Made by a program: the position numbers and the translations under genes
Assembly: GCA_947455385.1 (NCBI GenBank)
Contig: CANGNR010000043.1
Span: forward strand, 1 to 8,994
Origin: Microbacteriaceae bacterium
Lineage (GTDB): Bacteria; Actinomycetota; Actinomycetes; Actinomycetales; Microbacteriaceae
Direction: 5' to 3'
Length of the DNA stretch: 8,994 nt
Shown: piece after piece, positions 4,966-8,994 of the stretch
Layout: each line of letters opens with the position of its first letter
Position numbering within the stretch: the first letter of the stretch is position 1
Notes under the pieces: model-generated
Seen by the model: the letters and a program-made list of their open reading frames with translations, nothing else
Told to the model about the DNA's origin: nothing
The model's database searches: none

Positions 4966-6123
4966 CTAGGCGTGAGCCTCGGTGGGGCTGTGACGCACGA
5001 CCCAAAGCGACAGCAAAATCGCACCAACGGCGAAGACCACCGAGAGAGCAATTGGCGCGACCGGCGAAACCGTTTCAACAAGTATTCCCGAGACAGCGGC
5101 AGCCGCCGAATAACCGGTTACCTGGGCCGTGTTAATCCATCCGTAGGCCTCGCTCGAGTCGCCAGCATCGAGCTGGTGGCCGATTAGTGCGCCCAGTAAT
5201 CCGAGCGCCGGGGCCACGCCGAGGCCTGAGATGAACCAGGCCGTGGCCATCCACAGTGGCTCAGTTGGGGTGATAAAAGTCAACATGTAGCCGAAGGCCG
5301 AGATGCCGAGCATCACGGGCAGAAACTTTGCCGACTTTAGTCGATGGCCGATGCCGAATCCGCCGATGATCGAACCGACCGAAAGCGCACCAATCACAAG
5401 CCCCGCGGTCACTTTTGGCAGAATCGCCACGGCTCCAACCTCGACGCCGCTGAAACCGCCGATCAGAAAGAAGCCAGTTAGAGCGTTTGCGAGAACCATT
5501 GGCTTTTTCAGCACGGTCAACATGCTCTTATTTGGCCGCGGCAGTTTCAGGCTCTTTACGGCGTCGTTGGCGATGAACCAGAGGGTTCCGCTCGACATGC
5601 CGACCGCCATAAACGTGATTGCCGACCAGGTGCCTAGCCCGGCAGCCAGGCTGGTTGCCAAAATCGGCCCGAGCACCCAGATGATCTCTTGCAGGTTCGC
5701 ATCCAAGGCAAAGAGAGTGGTCAGCCCCGAACCAGAAACTTTGCTCGGATACGCTGTGCGGGCGGTGGTCTGAATCGGCGGCGAGGCGAAACCGACGAGC
5801 GCCGAGAGCGCGATCACGATGAGCGGTGGGGCAACCCAGAAGGCCATAGCCAGCAGGGCGGCCGCCGAAATGAACATCGAGATGACGAGGGTGCGGCGAA
5901 CGCCAAAACGACCGAGCGCGCGGGCCAAAATTGGGCCGCTGATTCCGTTGGCAATCGACTCGGCGCCGAGCGCGATGCCCGCGATCGCGTAGCTGTGCTG
6001 CGTGGCATAGACGTGCATCACGAAGGCAACGCTCATGAGGCCAAACGGAAACCTCGCGAGAAGCTGCGATGAGACCAGAGAGGCAACACCCTTAGTGCGC
6101 CAGACGGTCGAATACTTAGCCAA
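4966..6123 (-). CDS. MFS transporter, 12-helix
   Basis: 385 residues, almost entirely alternating hydrophobic helices in two halves of six. They are joined by a basic cytoplasmic loop (about 187-212, NDAVKSLKLPRPNK followed by KKP). The loop between helices 2 and 3 carries ARALGRFGVRRTLV (about 66-79), a version of MFS motif A (G-x-x-x-D-R-x-G-R-R) lacking its acidic residue. The start is TTG at 6123, supported by AGGA six bases upstream on the minus strand overlapping the end of pmt; no better start lies nearby. The substrate cannot be deduced; the overall look is of the efflux/sugar-phosphate type of short MFS proteins. It begins 12 bases after the mannosyltransferase stop, implying tight coupling, although no functional link between the two is known to me. 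Confidence 0.88.
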   Translation of the reverse strand: MAKYSTVWRTKGVASLVSSQLLARFPFGLMSVAFVMHVYATQHSYAIAGIALGAESIANGISGPILARALGRFGVRRTLVISMFISAAALLAMAFWVAPPLIVIALSALVGFASPPIQTTARTAYPSKVSGSGLTTLFALDANLQEIIWVLGPILATSLAAGLGTWSAITFMAVGMSSGTLWFIANDAVKSLKLPRPNKSMLTVLKKPMVLANALTGFFLIGGFSGVEVGAVAILPKVTAGLVIGALSVGSIIGGFGIGHRLKSAKFLPVMLGISAFGYMLTFITPTEPLWMATAWFISGLGVAPALGLLGALIGHQLDAGDSSEAYGWINTAQVTGYSAAAAVSGILVETVSPVAPIALSVVFAVGAILLSLWVVRHSPTEAHA

Positions 6124-6135
6124 TCGAAGTCCTGT

Positions 6136-7611
6136 CTAGATCCAAGAGGGGAGCCACATGTGGGCCGCCCAAAACCAGTAGGGCACGGTCATGCCCGACC
6201 AGATCGGATAAAAATACACGCTGAGCCCGACAGCTAAACCGATGAACAGACGAATCCATTTCAACGCGGATGGCCGGTGCTCGAGCTCACGCGTGCGCCA
6301 GTAGTGCGCCAGCGCATAGGTGATGCCGAGAATTAGCCAGGGTTCGAAGGCGACGCAGTAGAACTGAAAGACCGTGCGGTTGAGATACAGCATCCAGGGC
6401 AGGTAGCCGGCGCCGACGCCGAGTAGCACGAGGCCGGCGACGGAGTCGCGATACTTGACCGCGCGATAGATGGCGAACCCGAGCGCGGCCGTGGCTGCCG
6501 CCCAGATTAGAGGGTTCGCAAGCGCGGTCACCGCACTCGAGCAGCCTCCGGCAAAGCCGCAACCGTTCTTGCCGAAGTCGTTGCCCTCATAGAAGAAGGC
6601 AACCGGCCTCAGATTGAAGAGCCAAGTGAGCGGGCTCGACGCATAGGAGTGCGGCGTGCGAAGCGAAACGTGAAAACCGTATTGCTCGAGGTGATACCGC
6701 CAAAGGCTCTGCAACGGGTTCGGCACCCAGCTAAAAAGTCCGGTCCATCGGTTGGCCGGCGTGTCGGCGAACGACCGGTCGTAGCCTCCAAGCGTGACCA
6801 GCCAGCCAGTCCAAGAGACCACATACGAGATGAATACGATGGGGGCGACCAAAATGCCGGTGGTCAAAGCGCGAAGCGTGCTGCGGCCGATCCAACGACT
6901 GTGGGATCCATCGCCGAGCCTGCGAAGCGTCAGCGCATCGGCGACCACAATCCAGGCCAAGAAGAAAACCGCGAAGTATGCGCCAGACCACTTGACCGAG
7001 GTTGCCGCACCGAGGGCGAGGCCCATCCAAAGGAGCCAGGGTCTGCGCCACGAACTGCCAAACCTCGAGCGCTCGCGGTCGAGCAACAAGAACCAGAAAG
7101 CGAGCAAAACAAAAAAGCCAAGCATTGAGTCGAGAATCGCGGTGCGCGACATCACGATTGCGAGTCCGTCTATGGCAAGCAGTAGCCCGGCGACCAGAGC
7201 CCAGCGCATCGAACCGAAGAGTTTGTTTGCCACCGCAATCAAAAGCCCAACGCTCGCCACACCCAGCAAGGCCACCGAGAATCGCCAGCCAAGGCTTGAG
7301 TCTGCCCCGAGGAGCTGCATGCCAAGCCAGATGAGCCACTTTCCGAGCGGGGGATGAACCACAAACGCCGGATCCTGAGTGAACTGATTGAGTTTTCCGG
7401 CTTCAAAGAGGGGGTTTGGATCGGTCTTCCAGGCAAGCTCGTGACCCGCGATGCCCAGGGTGAAAGCATCTTTCACGTAATAGGTCTCGTCGAAGACGAG
7501 GCGGTGCGGAGTCGCGAGGTTGAAGAAGCGGGTGAATGCGGCGATGGCTAAGACCATAAAGATGCCGATGCGATTGCCAACGGGGGTCAATCGCATCCAT
7601 TTCAAGGTCAT
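6136..7611 (-). CDS. pmt: Polyprenyl-phosphomannose protein O-mannosyltransferase (Pmt, GT39)
   Basis: 491 residues, the size of bacterial Pmt (mycobacterial Rv1002c is close to this). It moves mannose from polyprenyl-phosphate-mannose to Ser/Thr of exported proteins at the outer face of the membrane. Motifs: first membrane helix (about 15-32), the catalytic acidic pair D41-E42 in FDETYYVKDAF of the first outer loop, HPPLGKW (86-92), SRTAILDSMLGFF (155-167), SVKWSGAYF, about ten membrane helices overall, and an aromatic C-terminal end (MTVPYWFWAAHMWLPSWI). Unlike fungal Pmt proteins there is no MIR domain. ATG 7611 is chosen because TAGGCT lies six bases upstream; a second ATG five codons in is possible. 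It heads the minus-strand unit and is divergent from rsmI, an arrangement shared with mycobacteria. Confidence 0.93.
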   Translation of the reverse strand: MTLKWMRLTPVGNRIGIFMVLAIAAFTRFFNLATPHRLVFDETYYVKDAFTLGIAGHELAWKTDPNPLFEAGKLNQFTQDPAFVVHPPLGKWLIWLGMQLLGADSSLGWRFSVALLGVASVGLLIAVANKLFGSMRWALVAGLLLAIDGLAIVMSRTAILDSMLGFFVLLAFWFLLLDRERSRFGSSWRRPWLLWMGLALGAATSVKWSGAYFAVFFLAWIVVADALTLRRLGDGSHSRWIGRSTLRALTTGILVAPIVFISYVVSWTGWLVTLGGYDRSFADTPANRWTGLFSWVPNPLQSLWRYHLEQYGFHVSLRTPHSYASSPLTWLFNLRPVAFFYEGNDFGKNGCGFAGGCSSAVTALANPLIWAAATAALGFAIYRAVKYRDSVAGLVLLGVGAGYLPWMLYLNRTVFQFYCVAFEPWLILGITYALAHYWRTRELEHRPSALKWIRLFIGLAVGLSVYFYPIWSGMTVPYWFWAAHMWLPSWI

Positions 7612-7640
7612 AAGCCAAGCCTAGTTTGCGACAATAGAGC
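7612..7640. promoter_or_regulatory. 29-bp divergent pmt/rsmI promoter region
   Basis: The whole intergenic gap is 29 bases. On the minus strand TAGGCT (7623-7618) ends six bases before the pmt ATG. On the plus strand an extended -10, TGC-GACAAT (7627-7635), ends five bases before the rsmI GTG. Neither gene has room for, or shows, a Shine-Dalgarno, so both are probably leaderless. The two polymerase sites overlap almost completely and should exclude each other. -35 elements, if any, would lie in the opposite coding region. Confidence 0.45.
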
Positions 7641-8459
7641 GTGCTCATCATCGCCGCCACCCCGATCGGAAACCTCGCCGACGCCTCACCGCGCCTCGTC
7701 GAGTGGCTCGGCAACGCAAGGTTTATCGCCGCCGAAGATACGCGCTCTCTGCTCAAGTTGGCCAACATGCTCGGCGTGAAGGTGCAGGCGCGACTCTTCA
7801 GCCTGCACGAACACAACGAGACCGAACGGGTCGCCGAAATACTCGAGATTGCCGCCGAACAAGACGTGCTCGTAGTTAGCGACGCAGGGATGCCAACCGT
7901 GAGCGACCCAGGCTTTGCCCTGGTGCGAGCTGCCGTGGCTGCAGGCATCGAGGTAACGGTTGTGCCAGGGCCAAGCGCCGTGCTGGCAGCGCTCGCGGTC
8001 TCTGGTCTGCCGACCGATCGCTTCAGCTTCGAGGGCTTCTTGCCGCGCAAGCAGGGCGAGCGGCGCAAAACCTTTTCGGCATTGGCCACCGAGACTCGCA
8101 CCATGATCTTCTTCGAATCTCCGCACCGAGTGGCTGAATCACTAGCCGATGCCGCCGCGGTGCTCGGCTCAGAGCGCAGGGCGAGCCTGTCGCGCGAACT
8201 GACCAAGAAGTTTGAGCAGACCGTTCGCGGCAGTCTCGCCGAGCTTGCCGAGTGGGCCGCGAGCGAGCCCAAGGGCGAGATGGTTCTGGTTATCGCCGGC
8301 GCCGAGCCTGCCGAGGTCGATGCCGAATCGCTCACGGCCATGGTCTTGGCGCGAGTCGCCGACGGCGAGCGCCTAAAGGACGCCGTCGCCGCCATCGCCG
8401 AGCAGCACGCCGTGAGCAAGTCAGAGCTCTATCAGGCGGCGCTTGACGCCCGAGGCTGA
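7641..8459 (+). CDS. rsmI: 16S rRNA (cytidine(1402)-2'-O)-methyltransferase RsmI
   Basis: 272 residues from a GTG start, normal for the family. It methylates the 2'-O of C1402 in the ribosomal P site using S-adenosylmethionine. All family motifs are present in order: ATPIGNL (6-12), EDTR (32-35), HEHNE (56-60), SDAGMPTVSDPG (80-91), VPGPSA (108-113), SGLP (121-124), FEGFLPRK (130-137), FESPHR (158-163) and RELTKKFE (185-192), followed by GEMVLVIAG and the small C-terminal domain ending SKSELYQAALDARG. The GTG is preferred because the protein then begins directly with the first beta strand, as usual, and nothing upstream is in frame before the pmt start. It is divergent from pmt; metG follows in the same direction after 76 bases but seems to have its own promoter. 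Confidence 0.97.
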   Translation: MLIIAATPIGNLADASPRLVEWLGNARFIAAEDTRSLLKLANMLGVKVQARLFSLHEHNETERVAEILEIAAEQDVLVVSDAGMPTVSDPGFALVRAAVAAGIEVTVVPGPSAVLAALAVSGLPTDRFSFEGFLPRKQGERRKTFSALATETRTMIFFESPHRVAESLADAAAVLGSERRASLSRELTKKFEQTVRGSLAELAEWAASEPKGEMVLVIAGAEPAEVDAESLTAMVLARVADGERLKDAVAAIAEQHAVSKSELYQAALDARG

Positions 8460-8522
8460 TCATCCTGGGGTGTTTTGAAAACCGCTGTGTAATAGCCCGA
8501 AACAATGTCTAGGCCCTAAAAG

Positions 8523-8528
8523 TAAGAT
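8523..8528 (+). promoter_or_regulatory. -10 box for leaderless metG transcript
   Basis: TAAGAT fits TANNNT and ends seven bases before the metG ATG; no Shine-Dalgarno is present (AGAACCT precedes the ATG). The rest of the 76-base gap after rsmI holds no clear -35 at the right spacing and no terminator, only a short GTTTTGAAAAC palindrome (8472-8482) too tight to fold as a hairpin. Confidence 0.5.
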
Positions 8529-8535
8529 AGAACCT

Positions 8536-8994
8536 ATGCCTGCAACCCCAAACGGTGAGTCGTTCTATGTCACGACGCCGATCTTCTATGTGAACGATGC
8601 CCCGCATATCGGGCACGCCTACACCGAGGTTGCAGCAGACGTTTTGGCCCGTTGGCACCGCCAGCGAGGCGAGGCTTCGTTCTTGCTCACGGGCACCGAT
8701 GAGCACGGCGAAAAGATTCTGCGCACGGCGGCCGCAAACAAGACTTCGGCTCAAGAATGGGCCGACAAGCTAGTTGCCGAGGCCTGGCTTCCACTGCTCG
8801 AGACCATCGACATCGACAACCAAGACTTCATTCGCACCACCGAACCTCGCCACGAAAAGAACGTCCAGAAGTTCTTGCAGCACCTCTATGACACCGGCTT
8901 CATCTACCGCGGCTCATACGAGGGCAACTACTGCGTCGGATGTGAGGAATACAAGACCGAGGGTGACCTGATCGAGGGCGAAGGCCAGTTCGCG
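8536..8994 (+). CDS. metG: Methionyl-tRNA synthetase, N-terminal part (3' truncated by window)
   Basis: The first 153 codons run open to the window end. Class I synthetase signatures: FYVTTPIFYVNDAPHIGHAY (10-29) with the HIGH motif at 24-27, AADVLARWHR (33-42), LLTGTDEHGEKI (50-61), then the start of the connective peptide with Y-C133-V-G-C136-E-E-Y, one C-x-x-C knuckle. The enzyme charges initiator and elongator tRNA-Met with methionine in the cytosol. The KMSKS loop, anticodon-binding domain and any second zinc knuckle lie beyond the window. The gene is downstream of rsmI on the same strand, as in other actinobacteria where the two are near each other, and starts with a leaderless-type -10 box. 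Confidence 0.96.
   Translation, partial: MPATPNGESFYVTTPIFYVNDAPHIGHAYTEVAADVLARWHRQRGEASFLLTGTDEHGEKILRTAAANKTSAQEWADKLVAEAWLPLLETIDIDNQDFIRTTEPRHEKNVQKFLQHLYDTGFIYRGSYEGNYCVGCEEYKTEGDLIEGEGQFA

Noticed and set aside
6649..7357. Overlapping plus-strand frames of 159 and 187 codons opposite pmt
   Set aside because: Arg/Pro/Ser/Ala-rich shadows of the pmt gene with no motif or start signal.
7403..8419. 338-codon minus-strand open frame opposite rsmI
   Set aside because: Ser/Ala/Arg/Thr-rich shadow of rsmI, which has all its family motifs; it also overlaps the start of pmt and has no ribosome site.
8472..8482. GTTTTGAAAAC palindrome after rsmI as a terminator
   Set aside because: A one-base loop is impossible to fold and there is no GC stem or following T-tract. 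It might at most be a protein site.
1..8994. CRISPR array, tRNA/rRNA gene, insertion sequence, phage or defence island
   Set aside because: No regularly spaced repeats other than in the lysine-rich gene, no tRNA-like cloverleaf or rRNA stretch, no transposase or integrase motifs. All large frames are housekeeping or accessory core genes in a conserved order. The helicase fragment alone is not evidence of a defence system.

Overview
The window looks like a piece of core chromosome from a high-GC Gram-positive bacterium (Actinomycetota), most likely Microbacteriaceae and possibly one of the small-genome freshwater lineages. Reasons: moderately high GC, GTG and TTG starts, a Microbacteriaceae-type helicase C-terminus, a bacterial Pmt next to rsmI, very short intergenic gaps, and several starts with a TANNNT -10 box 5-7 bases upstream and no Shine-Dalgarno (leaderless style). 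There is no mobile element, tRNA, rRNA, CRISPR array or phage gene. No stretch over 300 bases lacks a gene.

Layout: (1) 1-1065 (+) is the C-terminal part of a large SF1-type helicase/ATPase carrying a degenerate endonuclease-like domain. (2) 1849-1077 (-) is a two-gene unit, 5-formyltetrahydrofolate cyclo-ligase then an FmdB-type zinc ribbon protein. (3) 1868-3008 (+) holds a RimJ-type acetyltransferase and a small single-pass membrane protein, the likely positional counterpart of actinobacterial SepX/GlpR. (4) 3082-3648 (+) is a monocistronic Lys/Ala-rich protein with a histone H1-like tail, ended by a very strong C(UUCG)G terminator. (5) 7611-3716 (-) is a four-gene unit: protein O-mannosyltransferase, MFS transporter, YciI-like protein, and TIGR01777 epimerase. 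(6) 7641-8459 (+) is rsmI, divergent from pmt across 29 bp. (7) 8536-8994 (+) is the start of metG, cut by the window end.

From memory, the order matches a conserved actinobacterial block that in Mycobacterium tuberculosis runs Rv0991c (FmdB-type), Rv0992c (5-FCL), Rv0993 galU, Rv0994 moeA/glp, Rv0995 rimJ, Rv0996 (sepX/glpR), then Rv1002c pmt, Rv1003 rsmI, Rv1007c metS. Here galU and moeA/glp are missing between the cyclo-ligase and rimJ, and the lysine-rich gene, epimerase, YciI and MFS genes fill the rest.

The genes do not form one pathway. They cover translation (rsmI, metG), one-carbon metabolism, cell-envelope glycosylation, probable division or polarity membrane biology, and nucleoid or stress biology. 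I see no new defence or mobile system. The most interesting items are the orphaned SepX/GlpR-like gene with an operator-like palindrome in its promoter, the repeat-built lysine-rich protein with its dedicated expression signals, and the run of leaderless-type promoters.
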